Shown: in pieces, positions 36,923 through 48,853 of the stretch
Layout: each line of letters begins with the position of its first letter
Position numbering within the stretch: position 1 is the first letter of the stretch
Source of the DNA: Proteus vulgaris
GTDB taxonomy: Bacteria; Pseudomonadota; Gammaproteobacteria; Enterobacterales; Enterobacteriaceae
NCBI RefSeq assembly: GCF_033708015.1
Contig: NZ_CP137920.1
Span: 2,108,001 to 2,172,000, forward strand
Direction: 5' to 3'
DNA: 64,000 bases
Program-made: the position numbers and the translations under genes
Notes under the pieces: model-generated
Databases searched by the model: none
Seen by the model: the letters and a program-made list of their open reading frames with translations, nothing else
What the model was told of the DNA's origin: nothing

Positions 36923-38707
36923 TTACTCGTTATCTTCGCTAACTTCTTTTTGAGTCACTGCAATTGCTAACTCTTTTAAAGCATCTTCATTAGCAAAGCT
37001 TGGTGCATTTGTCATTAAACACGCAGCTGCGGTTGTTTTAGGGAACGCAATAACATCACGAATGTTATCAGTACCAGTTAACAACATCACTAAACGGTCT
37101 AAACCAAATGCTAAACCTGCATGTGGTGGAGTACCAAATTTAAGTGCATCTAATAAGAAGCCAAATTTTTCTTGTTGCTCATCAGGCGTAATACCTAAAA
37201 TGCTAAATACCGCTTGTTGCATTTCATTACGGTGAATACGCACTGAACCACCACCCACTTCATAACCATTGATAACCATATCATACGCATTGGCTACCGC
37301 ACCTACTGGATGTGCTGTTAACTCAGCAGGTGATAGGTCTTTTGGTGAAGTAAATGGATGGTGCATTGCACTTAAGCCCCCCGTTTCTTCATCTTCTTCA
37401 AACATTGGGAAGTCGATAACCCATAATGGTTTCCATGCGTTTAAGTCTGTCAGCTCAAGATCACGACCGACTTTCAAACGCAGAGCCCCCATCGCATCAC
37501 TGATTGTGCCTTTACGACCCGCACCAAAGAAGATTAAATCACCATCTGTTGCGCCTGTTGTTTCTAAAATTGAGTTAACAACATCGTTAGTCAAGAATTT
37601 AGCGATTGGGCTTTGTACACCTTCAATGCCTTTCGCACTTTCGTTGACTTTCATCCACGCAAGACCTTTAGCGCCGTAGATACCAACGAACTGTGTATAT
37701 TCGTCAATATTTTTACGCGTTAATGATGCGCCGCCTGGTACACGCAATGCGATAACACGACATTTTTCATCATTAGCCGCTTGTGCAAATACACTGAACT
37801 CAACATCTTTGACTAAATCAGCAATGTCTTTCAGTTCCATTGGGTTACGTAAATCGGGTTTGTCTGAACCATAACGACGCATGGCTTCAGCAAAAGTCAT
37901 TACTGGGAACGCACCTAAATCGACATTAAGAATATCTAACCATAATGCATGGATCATACGCTCCATGACTTCGCGCACTTGGTCTGCACTCATGAAAGAG
38001 GTTTCAACATCGATTTGTGTGAATTCAGGCTGACGGTCAGCACGTAAGTCTTCATCACGGAAACATTTTACGATTTGATAGTAACGATCAAAACCCGACA
38101 TCATTAACAGCTGTTTAAAAAGCTGTGGTGATTGTGGTAATGCGTAGAATTTACCTTTATGTACACGACTTGGTACTAAATAGTCACGCGCACCTTCTGG
38201 TGTCGCTTTTGTCAACATTGGCGTTTCAACGTCAAGGAAACCTTCACCATCCATAAAACGGCGAACAAAGCTTGTAATTTTAGCACGGGTTTTTAAGCGT
38301 TCAGCCATTTCAGGGCGACGCAGGTCTAAATAACGATAAGTTAAACGACGCTCTTCCGTATTTGTTTGATTACTATCTAACGGTAATGGCTCTGAACGGT
38401 TAAAAATAGACAGAGATTCTGCCGCTAACTCAATTTCACCTGTTGCCATATTTTTATTAACTTGGCTATCAGGACGAGCGCGTACTGTTCCTGTGACTTG
38501 AATACAAAATTCATTACGCAGTTCTGAAGCCTGAGAAAATGCCTCTTTCTGCTCTGGGTCAAAGAAGACCTGAACAATACCTTCACGATCTCGCATATCA
38601 ATAAAGATAAGTCCACCTAAGTCACGGCGACGGTTAACCCAACCACAAAGAGTCACTTTTTGGCCCACATGGGCGCTATTCAACTGCCCACAATAATTAG
38701 TACGCAT
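36923..38707 (-). CDS. aspS: Aspartyl-tRNA synthetase
   Basis: A 594-residue class IIb synthetase. The N-terminal OB anticodon domain starts [20 protein letters not shown]. Motif 2 is in [18 protein letters not shown], followed by a GAD insertion domain (about residues 290-420). Motif 3 is [15 protein letters not shown]. The length is within four residues of E. coli AspS. First gene of an aspS-nudB-yebC-ruvC series on the minus strand. Confidence 0.97.
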   Translation of the reverse strand: MRTNYCGQLNSAHVGQKVTLCGWVNRRRDLGGLIFIDMRDREGIVQVFFDPEQKEAFSQASELRNEFCIQVTGTVRARPDSQVNKNMATGEIELAAESLSIFNRSEPLPLDSNQTNTEERRLTYRYLDLRRPEMAERLKTRAKITSFVRRFMDGEGFLDVETPMLTKATPEGARDYLVPSRVHKGKFYALPQSPQLFKQLLMMSGFDRYYQIVKCFRDEDLRADRQPEFTQIDVETSFMSADQVREVMERMIHALWLDILNVDLGAFPVMTFAEAMRRYGSDKPDLRNPMELKDIADLVKDVEFSVFAQAANDEKCRVIALRVPGGASLTRKNIDEYTQFVGIYGAKGLAWMKVNESAKGIEGVQSPIAKFLTNDVVNSILETTGATDGDLIFFGAGRKGTISDAMGALRLKVGRDLELTDLNAWKPLWVIDFPMFEEDEETGGLSAMHHPFTSPKDLSPAELTAHPVGAVANAYDMVINGYEVGGGSVRIHRNEMQQAVFSILGITPDEQQEKFGFLLDALKFGTPPHAGLAFGLDRLVMLLTGTDNIRDVIAFPKTTAAACLMTNAPSFANEDALKELAIAVTQKEVSEDNE

Positions 38708-38973
38708 ACAATATCCTTTTACTCAGCTTGTTGTGCTTTCTGCTGCGGAAATTTTGGCAATAGTCTTTTTCGAGTAGTGTCAAAAAAAAGGCAGACATTA
38801 TAACGAAAATTCTTCCCGGAGATAAGAGTATAGACCTAGATTATATGATACATCTTTTCAAGGATTTGCTAATCCCCAAACAATTAATTAATAATAATTA
38901 TTTATAGCGACAGAAGTCGCTTTGAGGTTTATCATTAAATTCGCCGTTTTTTGGCTTTGGCAATGGAGAAAAG

Positions 38974-39372
38974 ATGGTTAGCTCGCTTTATATCATACTG
39001 GGCGCACTATTATTGATTAAATTATCCCTCAATGTTGTAAAACTCAGAACACAATATCGAGTTGCTTATGGCGATGGTGGCTTTTATGAATTACAAACAG
39101 CCATCCGTGTTCACGGCAATGCGGTAGAATATATTCCGATTTCGATGATCTTATTACTGGTCATGGAAATGAATGGTGCTTTTGTTTGGATGGTACACAT
39201 CTGTGGCTCAATTTTAATCGCAGGTCGCTTTTTACACTCTTATGGGTTAAAACACCGTGAACTTCGCTGGCGTCGTTCAGGCATGGCAGCCACTTATTTA
39301 TCAATGCTATTGATGATCATTGCTAATATTTATTTCCTTCCTTGGATACAAATCTTTTCCTTTTATTACTAA
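38974..39372 (+). CDS. yecN: MAPEG-family inner-membrane protein YecN
   Basis: A 132-residue membrane protein with four helices, like E. coli YecN. MAPEG proteins include glutathione-dependent transferases and isomerases. The diagnostic core is RVAYGDGGFYELQTAIRVHG followed by NAVEYIPISMILLL, with LIAGRFLHSYGL later. The activity in bacteria is not established. It is divergent from aspS across 266 bases and precedes cmoAB as in E. coli. A small hairpin (AGCGAC-AGAA-GTCGCT, 38906-38921) lies in its leader. Confidence 0.92.
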   Translation: MVSSLYIILGALLLIKLSLNVVKLRTQYRVAYGDGGFYELQTAIRVHGNAVEYIPISMILLLVMEMNGAFVWMVHICGSILIAGRFLHSYGLKHRELRWRRSGMAATYLSMLLMIIANIYFLPWIQIFSFYY

Positions 39373-39502
39373 GTCCTCGCAGGAATAACATGATCATCCA
39401 TGATCAAAATCGACATCCTTGCTGTTGTGTCTAATAACGGCAAGGTATCAAAAAGGTTTATTTATTTTTTCCCAATTCTTTCTAAATAATGCAACTTTGT
39501 GA

Positions 39503-41286
<1,784 letters not shown>

Positions 41287-41303
41287 TTTTTTTATTGAGT
41301 TCT

Positions 41304-41334
41304 AAAGGGATATCAAGTTATTTAATATCCCTTT
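41304..41334 (+). terminator. Terminator after cmoAB
   Basis: AAAGGGATAT and ATATCCCTTT form a perfect 10-bp stem around an 11-base loop, followed by CTTTC. Its presence argues against extending the next gene's start into this region. Confidence 0.65.
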
Positions 41335-41414
41335 CTTTCATAATATTCATCTTGTTTTTTATTAAAAATACCTTATACGTCCTCTTATTTGCAGATGAAC
41401 GATTAAAGAAATCT

Positions 41415-42212
41415 ATGGCAAAGGCATCAAAGAGCAAAGTTGCTACTCAAAAAGAAATAACACGAAAAAAACAACACGCGCTTTTACAAAAAAATAAGCG
41501 TCAGCAATATGATGATCCTATTTTCTCGTCCTTTGTCGAAACCACATCAGCAAAACACCTTCCATTAACGCCATTACAACGAGGAGTACACCTCTTTTTT
41601 TCATTATTTGACTATGCCACACAACTTTTATATATCGCTTTTATTATTACTGTTTGGTGGTTTCCTGAACATTTCTCAGTTCAAACCATTTATAATCTAA
41701 CGGTTTTATTTTTATTTGAGTTTATTCTTGTACATTCCGGCGTTTTTATGGCTGCATTTGCTCGAACGAAACTTGTTTTTGCTCTTATTCCCTTTTATGG
41801 AATATTTGCGCTTATTATCAATAGCATGATTATGGGGGATGAAAACCTGATTATTTGGCTCTATGCTGTGATTGTTGCCAATCGAATTATCAATGGTTAC
41901 CAAATAAAAACTAAAGAAGAGATGGGGAAAAACTTATTCTATTCTGCACTCTTAGTGTTAAATTTTATGCTATGCCTTTTTTCTGTCATGATATTTAAGT
42001 TCTTAGTCCCTTATGGTGGGTTAACGCCACAATATTTAAATGAAATTAACTATCTTTATTTAATTCCACAGCACAGCGACTATTTTAATGTTCCACATGT
42101 TGGTATGGCTTACGGCACATTATTCTATGGTATTCCTTTGGTTTTTATTACGATAAATAGTGTAATCCCTATTTATCAGCGTGTAATACAAAAACTAAAA
42201 CAACCAAAATAA
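41415..42212 (+). CDS. Unrecognised multi-pass membrane protein
   Basis: I do not recognise this family. From the ATG at 41415 it has 265 residues: a very basic cytoplasmic start (MAKASKSKVATQKEITRKKQ and following), then about six hydrophobic segments, including QLLYIAFIITVWWF, LTVLFLFEFILVHSGVFMAA and FALIPFYGIFALIINSMI. A TTG at 41295 would add 40 residues with another hydrophobic stretch, but that frame runs through the cmoB terminator. The frame is AT-rich. With the ABC-F gene downstream it occupies the cmoB-cutC interval that carries torYZ in E. coli, so it is likely accessory. No enzymatic motif is visible. Confidence 0.65.
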   Translation: MAKASKSKVATQKEITRKKQHALLQKNKRQQYDDPIFSSFVETTSAKHLPLTPLQRGVHLFFSLFDYATQLLYIAFIITVWWFPEHFSVQTIYNLTVLFLFEFILVHSGVFMAAFARTKLVFALIPFYGIFALIINSMIMGDENLIIWLYAVIVANRIINGYQIKTKEEMGKNLFYSALLVLNFMLCLFSVMIFKFLVPYGGLTPQYLNEINYLYLIPQHSDYFNVPHVGMAYGTLFYGIPLVFITINSVIPIYQRVIQKLKQPK

Positions 42213-42261
42213 ATACAGAACAATCATTCTAAAATAGAACACTTGTTGTTCATCTTTATTC

Positions 42262-42306
42262 ATGTTTAAATACGTGCGTTACCACACTGATTATTTCTCT
42301 TTTTAA
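42262..42306 (+). CDS. Possible 14-codon leader peptide ahead of the ABC-F gene
   Basis: ATG at 42262 opens a frame encoding MFKYVRYHTDYFSF, ending TAA 29 bases before the first leader hairpin. It is included because genes for antibiotic-protective ABC-F proteins often have such peptides. No ribosome site is seen, and a possible promoter (TTGTTG 42243-42248, TAAATA 42267-42272) would start transcription after the ATG. Weak. Confidence 0.2.
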   Translation: MFKYVRYHTDYFSF

Positions 42307-42334
42307 GAAGGCACTTCCCTACGATGAATTAAAT

Positions 42335-42456
42335 TCTGCCAGAAAATTTCTCATATACCTTTTGGGGTATTCATTTTCTGTTACTGGCAGACAATAATTT
42401 ATTTCGTCGCATCTAGAAAAGATCTCGGCTGTCTGCCACCTATTTCACTTAGGAGG
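42335..42456 (+). promoter_or_regulatory. Structured leader with mutually exclusive hairpins before the ABC-F gene
   Basis: Arm 1 TCTGCCAG (42335-42342) pairs with arm 2 CTGGCAGA (42384-42391), reinforced by AAAAT/ATTTT (42343-42347 with 42373-42377) and ATACC/GGTAT (42355-42359 with 42366-42370). Arm 2, extended to TGGCAGACA (42385-42393), can instead pair perfectly with arm 3 TGTCTGCCA (42430-42438), closing a loop that contains ATCT/AGAT. Arm 3 runs directly into ACCTA, which can pair with the TAGG of the ribosome site TAGGAGGT. This is the layout of an RNA switch controlling translation; the inducing signal is unknown. Confidence 0.55.
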
Positions 42457-42463
42457 TATTACT

Positions 42464-44038
42464 ATGACAATAGCCTGTCACTTTTCACAACTGACTATTG
42501 AATTTAATCAAGGAACGCTTTTTCCGCCATTAACTCGCTCACTGACTTGCCAGCAAAATGCATTAATCGGCGCCAATGGTAAAGGGAAATCCGTACTATT
42601 AAGATTATTAGCGCAAAAAATATTACCGACTTCAGGTCAAGTTAATTGGAATATGCCTTTTGTTCATGTTGATCAATTAACACGACTACAAGGCGATACA
42701 CTTGCTCAAGCATTAGGTATTCATAAAATTAACCAAGCATTCCAACGTGTTGATGCGGGTATTGCTACATTAGAAGATATTGAGTTACTCGATGGTAAAT
42801 GGCAACTTCCGGCCATGTGGCAGAATATATTAGATTCAGCACAACTTCCTGTCGCATTAGATACCCCTATTGCCAATCTAAGCGGTGGAGAACAAACACG
42901 TTTAGCACTTTGTCGCGCTTTTTTATGCGAGAATAGTTTTTTACTGCTAGATGAGCCAGATAACCATCTTGATTATCAAGGGCAGCAGTGGTTAATAAAA
43001 CAATTAGCTCAGCATAAAGCGGGCTCTCTTATGATAAGTCACAATCGAAACTTACTCTCGTATGTGGATACCATTTTTGAATTAAGTGAGAAAGGTTTAT
43101 CTGAATATGGTGGAAATTATACGTTATATGAGACTCAAAAAAGTGCAGAAATAGCATCATTGGAAGCCGCAAGTGAGCGACTAAATAGCCAAATCAAAAA
43201 TGAGAAACGCCAGCAACAAGCAACATTACAAAAAGCAGCACAACGGAAACGACAAGGCGAATCACTTAGGCAAAGTGGCTCTCAAAGCTTACTTTTATTA
43301 GATATGCAAACCAATCGAGCGGAACAACGACAATCAGCAGTTGCTAAGCGACATCAGCGCGTAATCGATGAGATGCAATCACAAAAACAAAGCGTTGATG
43401 AGGAAAAAACACATATTCATCAGCAAAAAATGGTCTTGGACTACCAAAGCGATGGTCATCGTTTAAATGTATTTGTTAATAATCTTCAGCTTCCGTATGG
43501 CTTTCAGCACCCTATTTCATTTTCAGCCTACGGCAATGAGCATTGGCATATAAAAGGTAAAAATGGGTGCGGAAAATCCACACTATTAAAATGTTTGATC
43601 GAACACGTTGCACCACTTTCTGGTGAATTTCGTCTCAATAAAAACTATTGTTATCTTGATCAACATCTTGCTTTACTTGATAAAACGTTACCGGTTGCAC
43701 AAGCACTCCATCAATATCAACCGGCGATTTCTGTCGAACAATGGCGAACACGTCTTGGAATGTTGAGAATTAGAGGTGATAAATCGTTACTACCACTTGA
43801 AAAACTCAGTGGCGGTGAGCAATTAAAAGCAACGTTATTAGCGTTAACACATAGCCCCAAACCCCCTGCTGTATTATTACTTGATGAGCCAGATAATCAC
43901 CTTGATATCGAATCCAAACAACTATTGGAAAATCTACTTATTGAATACCAAGGCACATTGTTACTGGTTTCGCATGATGAAGCTTTTGTTAAACGTTGTG
44001 GTATTACTCATACGCTGTTATTAGACAAGACTATATAA
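42464..44038 (+). CDS. ABC-F family ATPase
   Basis: A 524-residue soluble protein with two ABC domains and no membrane helix, i.e. a ribosome-associated ABC-F ATPase. First domain: Walker A IGANGKGKS, signature LSGGEQTRLAL, Walker B LLLDEPDNHLD. A Gln/Lys/Arg-rich helical linker (about residues 225-330) is the P-site-tRNA-interaction region in this family. Second domain: GKNGCGKST, LSGGEQLKATL, LLLDEPDNHLD. Both Walker B regions read PDNHLD where most ABC-F members have PTNHLD. It is shorter than EttA, Uup or YheS and is not clearly any of them. A strong AGGAGGT ribosome site is embedded in a structured leader. Housekeeping or antibiotic-protective function is undecided. Confidence 0.88.
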   Translation: MTIACHFSQLTIEFNQGTLFPPLTRSLTCQQNALIGANGKGKSVLLRLLAQKILPTSGQVNWNMPFVHVDQLTRLQGDTLAQALGIHKINQAFQRVDAGIATLEDIELLDGKWQLPAMWQNILDSAQLPVALDTPIANLSGGEQTRLALCRAFLCENSFLLLDEPDNHLDYQGQQWLIKQLAQHKAGSLMISHNRNLLSYVDTIFELSEKGLSEYGGNYTLYETQKSAEIASLEAASERLNSQIKNEKRQQQATLQKAAQRKRQGESLRQSGSQSLLLLDMQTNRAEQRQSAVAKRHQRVIDEMQSQKQSVDEEKTHIHQQKMVLDYQSDGHRLNVFVNNLQLPYGFQHPISFSAYGNEHWHIKGKNGCGKSTLLKCLIEHVAPLSGEFRLNKNYCYLDQHLALLDKTLPVAQALHQYQPAISVEQWRTRLGMLRIRGDKSLLPLEKLSGGEQLKATLLALTHSPKPPAVLLLDEPDNHLDIESKQLLENLLIEYQGTLLLVSHDEAFVKRCGITHTLLLDKTI

Positions 44039-44040
44039 AA

Positions 44041-44064
44041 AACTGCGCCACAAAAGGCGCAGTT
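44041..44064 (-). terminator. Terminator between the ABC-F gene and cutC
   Basis: AACTGCGCC and GGCGCAGTT form a perfect 9-bp stem. The T run (TTTTTTATA) is on the minus strand, so it mainly serves cutC. Confidence 0.8.
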
Positions 44065-44086
44065 CTAGGCTATTGTAGCCGTGCAA

Positions 44087-44839
44087 TCAAGATGCTAATG
44101 GCGCATGAATACTCATAATATCTTTCATCGCTTCAACAGTATCTTCATCCACGCAGTAATGTGTAAATTCATCCACCTCACTGTCAGAGCTCATCGTTAC
44201 ACCCGCTTTACGATAAATCATGGTTGAAGGTGCCTGTTTTCCTGCTGAACTGTGTATTTCTTTTAATCCTACATCGAGGAATTTTTGGATATTACTGAGC
44301 CTTACACCCGCTCCAGCCATAATTATAGGGCCTTGTGTTTTTTCATTTAACGTTCGTAATAATGGCAAACCTAGTTCTGCATTTGCCTGCTGTCCTGACG
44401 TTAAAATACGAGAAACACCGAGTTGAGTCAGTTGTTCCAGCGCTAATAATGGATTAATGCACATATCAAAAGCACGATGGAACGTAATGGCTAATGGACC
44501 TGCAAGCTCCATTAAAATTTCCATTTTAGGCAAATCAATATGCCCTTCTTCATTTAAAAGACCAACAACGGCACCTGAAAATCCCATATCGCGGATCAAA
44601 CTAATATCATTTTTCATTGCTGAAAAATCAGCTTGTGTATAACAAAAATCACCACCACGGGGGCGAACGATAGGATGAACGGGAATACGAACCAGATCTC
44701 TGACTTGTCGTAGCATTCCAAAGCTTGGTGTAATACCACCTTCTGCCGGACTCGTGCACAGCTCTATTCTATCTGCGCCTGCTCGTTCTGCTACCAACGC
44801 ACATTCAGCGCCAAAACAACAAATCTCCAATGTAGCCAT
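44087..44839 (-). CDS. cutC: CutC-family protein
   Basis: A TIM-barrel protein of about 250 residues, close to E. coli Cut[63 protein letters not shown] and [12 protein letters not shown]. Named for copper homeostasis, though the E. coli copper phenotype was later questioned, so the biochemical role is uncertain. The start at 44839 is chosen because GAGAGG lies 6 bases upstream; an ATG five codons earlier overlaps that site. Confidence 0.93.
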   Translation of the reverse strand: MATLEICCFGAECALVAERAGADRIELCTSPAEGGITPSFGMLRQVRDLVRIPVHPIVRPRGGDFCYTQADFSAMKNDISLIRDMGFSGAVVGLLNEEGHIDLPKMEILMELAGPLAITFHRAFDMCINPLLALEQLTQLGVSRILTSGQQANAELGLPLLRTLNEKTQGPIIMAGAGVRLSNIQKFLDVGLKEIHSSAGKQAPSTMIYRKAGVTMSSDSEVDEFTHYCVDEDTVEAMKDIMSIHAPLAS

Positions 44840-44993
44840 ATCATCCCTCTCCATCCTTAATAAAGAAAGTAATCAGAAAATAAATATCATTTCTCAGCGA
44901 TTGCTAACAATAGTTGTCGAATCTCGTTACTCATTCAATTCTGTTATCAGAATTTTGTGCTGACACAAGCAAACTATTTTCTTAAAGTGTCGT

Positions 44994-45548
44994 TCAACAC
45001 TCACTTTCAACGATTTCAAGTAACGAATAAGGATGATACTTTACGGTCACTTTTCCATTAGAAATAGCCACCGTTGGATTAGGTAAACGCTCTTTCTCAC
45101 CTTTAGGTTCGCTAATTTTTAAGCTAACACCCTCAGGTAACGTTTGAGGTAAAAAAGACATGACTTTATTCACTAGATCCGTAGGTTCAACAGTGATCAC
45201 TTGTTCAATATGCTCCCAACCTTGGTATTCATATTTTTTGTTCGTAGGAAAAGGCAATTCAACCATTGAAACAGGTTGGTTTAAAATAATTAATGGCGTT
45301 TCTAAGTGAAATAGATATATTGGGCGCCCATTAATGACATTATCAGAAATACACTTTCCACATTGGCTTAATCCTGTTCGCCACTGCTCCGCTAACACTA
45401 AATCGTGACAACGTAACGATACATGATCAGTCAAATAGGCGGATAAATCTATACCCAAACTCTCAGCAAATAGCGTCATATTTTCTTCAAACAAAGAAAG
45501 CTCGTGAGTTAAATCATTTAATTGAGAAACTGAAGAAAATAACACCAT
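44994..45548 (-). CDS. yecM: YecM, VOC-fold putative metal-binding protein
   Basis: A 184-residue cytoplasmic protein similar to E. coli YecM, whose structure resembles vicinal-oxygen-chelate metalloenzymes. HVSLRCHDLVLAEQWRTGLS, NGRPIYLFHLETPL and MVELPFPTNKKYEYQGWEHI contain the candidate metal ligands (His, His, Glu). No reaction is established. It lies between cutC and argS as in E. coli, divergent from argS. Confidence 0.9.
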   Translation of the reverse strand: MVLFSSVSQLNDLTHELSLFEENMTLFAESLGIDLSAYLTDHVSLRCHDLVLAEQWRTGLSQCGKCISDNVINGRPIYLFHLETPLIILNQPVSMVELPFPTNKKYEYQGWEHIEQVITVEPTDLVNKVMSFLPQTLPEGVSLKISEPKGEKERLPNPTVAISNGKVTVKYHPYSLLEIVESEC

Positions 45549-45663
45549 TTTGAATAACCTTAATGAAAAAACAGAGAAAAAACCTTAAAGATAAGCCCGA
45601 GATGGTAGCATGTTCTAGCCGGAATATGTTATAAATTCAAGGTTAATCCTAATTCTTTATAAG

Positions 45664-45698
45664 AAACCTGTCAGACTTTTGTCGTCAGGTTTTATTTT
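45664..45698 (+). promoter_or_regulatory. Terminator-like hairpin in the argS leader
   Basis: AAACCTG (45664-45670) pairs with CAGGTTT (45686-45692) around 15 bases and is followed by TATTTTCTC, ending about 25 bases before the argS start. No plus-strand gene lies just upstream, so it would act on the argS transcript itself or on read-in. A likely -10 (TGTTATAAA) is near 45627-45635. Confidence 0.4.
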
Positions 45699-45720
45699 CT
45701 CAATAATTTAAGGTAACCCG

Positions 45721-47451
45721 GTGAATATTCAGGCTTTTCTTTCAGAAAAAATCAGTGTGGCAATGTGTGCTGCTGGTGCACCCGCTGATAGCGAACCTCT
45801 TGTCCGTCAGTCAGCCAAAGTACAATTTGGTGACTATCAGGCAAATGGTGTCATGGGAGCTGCAAAAAAAATGGGGATCCCACCCCGACAACTCGCAGAA
45901 AAGATCCTAGAAAAGCTCGATATTACGGATATTGCAGATAAAGTTGAAATCGCAGGTCCAGGTTTTATCAATATCTTTTTATCTCCACAATGGGTTGCAA
46001 AGCAAGCTGAATACGCATTAGCAGATGAACATCTAAACGTAACACCCGTTGAACCTCAGACTATTGTTATCGACTATTCATCTCCAAACGTTGCAAAACA
46101 GATGCACGTTGGTCACTTACGTTCGACCATTATTGGCGATGCAAGTGCACGTACTTTATCTTTCTTAGGTCATCATGTTGTTCGTGCTAATCACCTTGGT
46201 GATTGGGGTACACAATTTGGTATGCTAATTGCGTATTTAGAGAAAAAGCAGAATGAAAACGCCGCTGATATGGCGTTATCTGATCTCGAAGCGTTCTATC
46301 GTGAAGCGAAAAAACACTATGATGAAGATGAAGTATTTGCAGAGCGTGCCCGTAATTACGTTGTAAAATTACAAAGTGGTGATGAATACTGCCGTACAAT
46401 GTGGCGTAAATTAGTTGATATCACTATGCAACAAAACCAAGTGACTTATCAACGCCTTAACGTGACATTAACCGAAGATGACATTATGGGTGAAAGTCTT
46501 TATAACCCCATGTTGGCAGGTATTGTTGCCGATTTGAAAGCAAAAGGTCTTGCCGTAGAAAGTGAAGGTGCAACCGTTGTTTTCCTTGATGAATATAAAA
46601 ACAAGGAAGGCGAACCTATGGGGGTTATCGTTCAGAAAAAAGACGGTGGTTACCTATATACAACAACTGATATTGCTTGTGCAAAATACCGTCACGAAAC
46701 ATTACATGCTGATCGTGTACTTTATTATATCGACTCTCGTCAGCACCAGCATTTAATGCAAGCTTGGACAATTGTGCGTAAAGCTGGCTACATCCCCGAC
46801 TCAATGTCACTTGAACACCATATGTTCGGTATGATGTTAGGTAAAGATGGTCGCCCATTTAAAACGCGTTCTGGTGGCACTATACGTTTAACCGACTTAC
46901 TCGATGAAGCTGAAGAAAGAGCTCGTGTATTAATTGCTGAAAAAAATCCAGATATGGATAAAGAGGAATTAAATAACGTTGCTCGTGTTGTGGGTATTGG
47001 TGCTGTTAAATACGCTGATTTATCTAAAAACCGCACAACAGACTATATCTTTGATTGGGATCTAATGCTGAGTTTCGAAGGTAATACGGCACCTTATATG
47101 CAATATGCCTATACTCGTGTTGCTTCAATTTTCAAACGTGCAGAAATTGATGAAAATGCGTTAACACAACCTATCTCACTAACACAATCTCATGAAAGAC
47201 AACTTGCATTACGTTTAGTCCAATTTGATGAGACTATTATGCAAGTTTCTCGTGAAGGAACACCTCACGTTATGTGTGCTTATCTTTACGATCTAGCACA
47301 AACCTTCTCTGGCTTTTATGAAAACTGCCCTATCTTATCTGCTGAAGATGAAAACACACGTCAAAGCCGTTTAAAACTGGCTCGTTTAACCGCGAGAACC
47401 TTAAAACAAGGTTTAGATACCTTAGGTATCGAAACAGTCGATAGAATGTAA
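45721..47451 (+). CDS. argS: Arginyl-tRNA synthetase
   Basis: A 576-residue class Ia synthetase. The N-terminal Add1 domain precedes the HIGH-type motif HVGHLRSTI near residue 123. The KMSKS region is degenerate ([13 protein letters not shown]), as usual for ArgRS. The C-terminal anticodon-binding helical domain ends [11 protein letters not shown]. The start is GTG at 45721 ([11 protein letters not shown]), the same start codon as E. coli argS. The length is within one residue of E. coli ArgRS (577). Confidence 0.97.
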   Translation: MNIQAFLSEKISVAMCAAGAPADSEPLVRQSAKVQFGDYQANGVMGAAKKMGIPPRQLAEKILEKLDITDIADKVEIAGPGFINIFLSPQWVAKQAEYALADEHLNVTPVEPQTIVIDYSSPNVAKQMHVGHLRSTIIGDASARTLSFLGHHVVRANHLGDWGTQFGMLIAYLEKKQNENAADMALSDLEAFYREAKKHYDEDEVFAERARNYVVKLQSGDEYCRTMWRKLVDITMQQNQVTYQRLNVTLTEDDIMGESLYNPMLAGIVADLKAKGLAVESEGATVVFLDEYKNKEGEPMGVIVQKKDGGYLYTTTDIACAKYRHETLHADRVLYYIDSRQHQHLMQAWTIVRKAGYIPDSMSLEHHMFGMMLGKDGRPFKTRSGGTIRLTDLLDEAEERARVLIAEKNPDMDKEELNNVARVVGIGAVKYADLSKNRTTDYIFDWDLMLSFEGNTAPYMQYAYTRVASIFKRAEIDENALTQPISLTQSHERQLALRLVQFDETIMQVSREGTPHVMCAYLYDLAQTFSGFYENCPILSAEDENTRQSRLKLARLTARTLKQGLDTLGIETVDRM

Positions 47452-47480
47452 TTTATCTCTGTTTTTAAATAGAGTGATAA

Positions 47481-47518
47481 AAAAACCGATGGTAATTTAT
47501 TTAGCCATCGGTTTTTTA
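47481..47518 (+). terminator. Terminator after argS
   Basis: AAAAACCGATGG and CCATCGGTTTTT form a 12-bp stem around a 12-base loop, followed by T residues. Confidence 0.88.
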
Positions 47519-47599
47519 TTAAGCATTAATTCTTAATTCAATATTGCTAAAAAACACTTCAAACAATGACTCAATCAAATTTCCAATGCTACTTAATCA

Positions 47600-47872
47600 T
47601 TAATCTTCGTTAGCAGTTATAACATCCTGACACAACAATCCTCTAATATCTTTCACGTCAATCCAACCATCGACACTGTCTATTGGCTTACTAGGGCTGT
47701 ATAAACGGTCATTGTCGTCTTTCGCTGTGAAAGCTAGATCCTCATTAGTTTTGTCAAATACACCGACACAGTTAACTGGAGTGAGTTTTGAGGTATTAAT
47801 TTTTCCGTCAGCAGTACAACCTGCAAGAAATAACGTAGCTAATGATACAGAAATGATAATTGCTTTTTTCAT
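47600..47872 (-). CDS. Small lipoprotein of unknown function
   Basis: A 90-residue predicted lipoprotein. MKKAIIISVSLATLFLAGC ends in a classic lipobox with Cys19. The mature part of about 70 residues contains two further Cys (PVNCVGVF and GLLCQDV) that could form a disulfide. The start at 47872 follows AAGGAG by 5 bases; the frame extends 15 codons upstream without homology-like features. I do not recognise the family. Upstream on its strand is about 1 kb of gene-free DNA. Confidence 0.7.
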   Translation of the reverse strand: MKKAIIISVSLATLFLAGCTADGKINTSKLTPVNCVGVFDKTNEDLAFTAKDDNDRLYSPSKPIDSVDGWIDVKDIRGLLCQDVITANED

Positions 47873-48112
47873 AGTAGCTCCTTGAGCACTCTTATTGTTA
47901 TTTTTACCAAAAATCACAAAGTGAACATTTAGTATGTCTTTAAACTAGAAATATCTAATGATTCATAACTCCTTCAAGTATAACGAATCAATAGAAAAAT
48001 ATTTGAGTTATTGAGCTATTAACGAAAAAATAAGAAATATTGAGAAGGAATAGAAAAGGAGGGAAAAACAGAAAACAATGGCGGACAAATGAAAGCAATA
48101 ATTAGTGTACCA

Positions 48113-48128
48113 TACTGAATTTTCAGTA
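48113..48128. repeat. Palindrome TACTGAA-TT-TTCAGTA
   Basis: Perfect 7-bp half-sites around two bases, in gene-free DNA. The half-site is the same as in the palindrome at 48253-48267. Confidence 0.55.
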
Positions 48129-48252
48129 ATCTAATTATCTATTAATAATAGATTTAGCATTAATTTCATTATTCACACGACTTATTGTTTACTGCTTATC
48201 CCCAGCAATCGTGTTACCTATTTGAAGCGCAGACAAAATAGATATGATCACT

Positions 48253-48267
48253 TTCAGTAGTACTGAA
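48253..48267. repeat. Palindrome TTCAGTA-G-TACTGAA
   Basis: The same 7-bp half-sites as at 48113-48128 in opposite order, around a single base, about 125 bases further on. Operator-like, but the binding protein is unknown. Confidence 0.55.
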
Positions 48268-48853
48268 CGATAACAAGCAAATAACTTTACAGTCACGGTT
48301 AATCTACCTGAATAAAGAAATAATAATATGTCTTAAATCAAAAAAATTAAATGTTTTAAAATATACTGCAATATTTTGAAATATTTGTAATATCTCATCA
48401 TTAAGTAAGAAATATTTAACAGATGTGTCAATTTTTAAACCTATACGACATAAGAGAGTTTATCTAAAAAAAGATAATTCGTCAAACCGTAAGTACCTAG
48501 AATATAGTGTCTATTTTTTTACTTTATGTAGAATCTCACTGCTAATAAACAAATTGTCTAAAGCTATTCGATATGATTAATGTTTAGATAAATTAATTAA
48601 TTATGATTAAAAAATGCTTTTTAATGCCGAAAAACTGTATAAATCATTTAAAAATTGGGAAAAAAATTTAATAAAAAAAGTGAGAAAAAAGATTTTTGCT
48701 TTTTTCCCCACCCTTTTCTTTTTCTAAGCGTAGCCAAATTCGCGTAACTAAATGCTAGAAGTGTGATCAATGTTGCATTATAAATAGTCTAAAAATAGAG
48801 AAAGGTTCTAAATAAAGAGAGTTACATTGAGAAAAATATTGTTAATTTTTTCC

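Noticed and set aside
46788..47036. Several minus-strand frames inside argS
   Set aside because: Antisense frames within a strongly conserved gene; no independent support.
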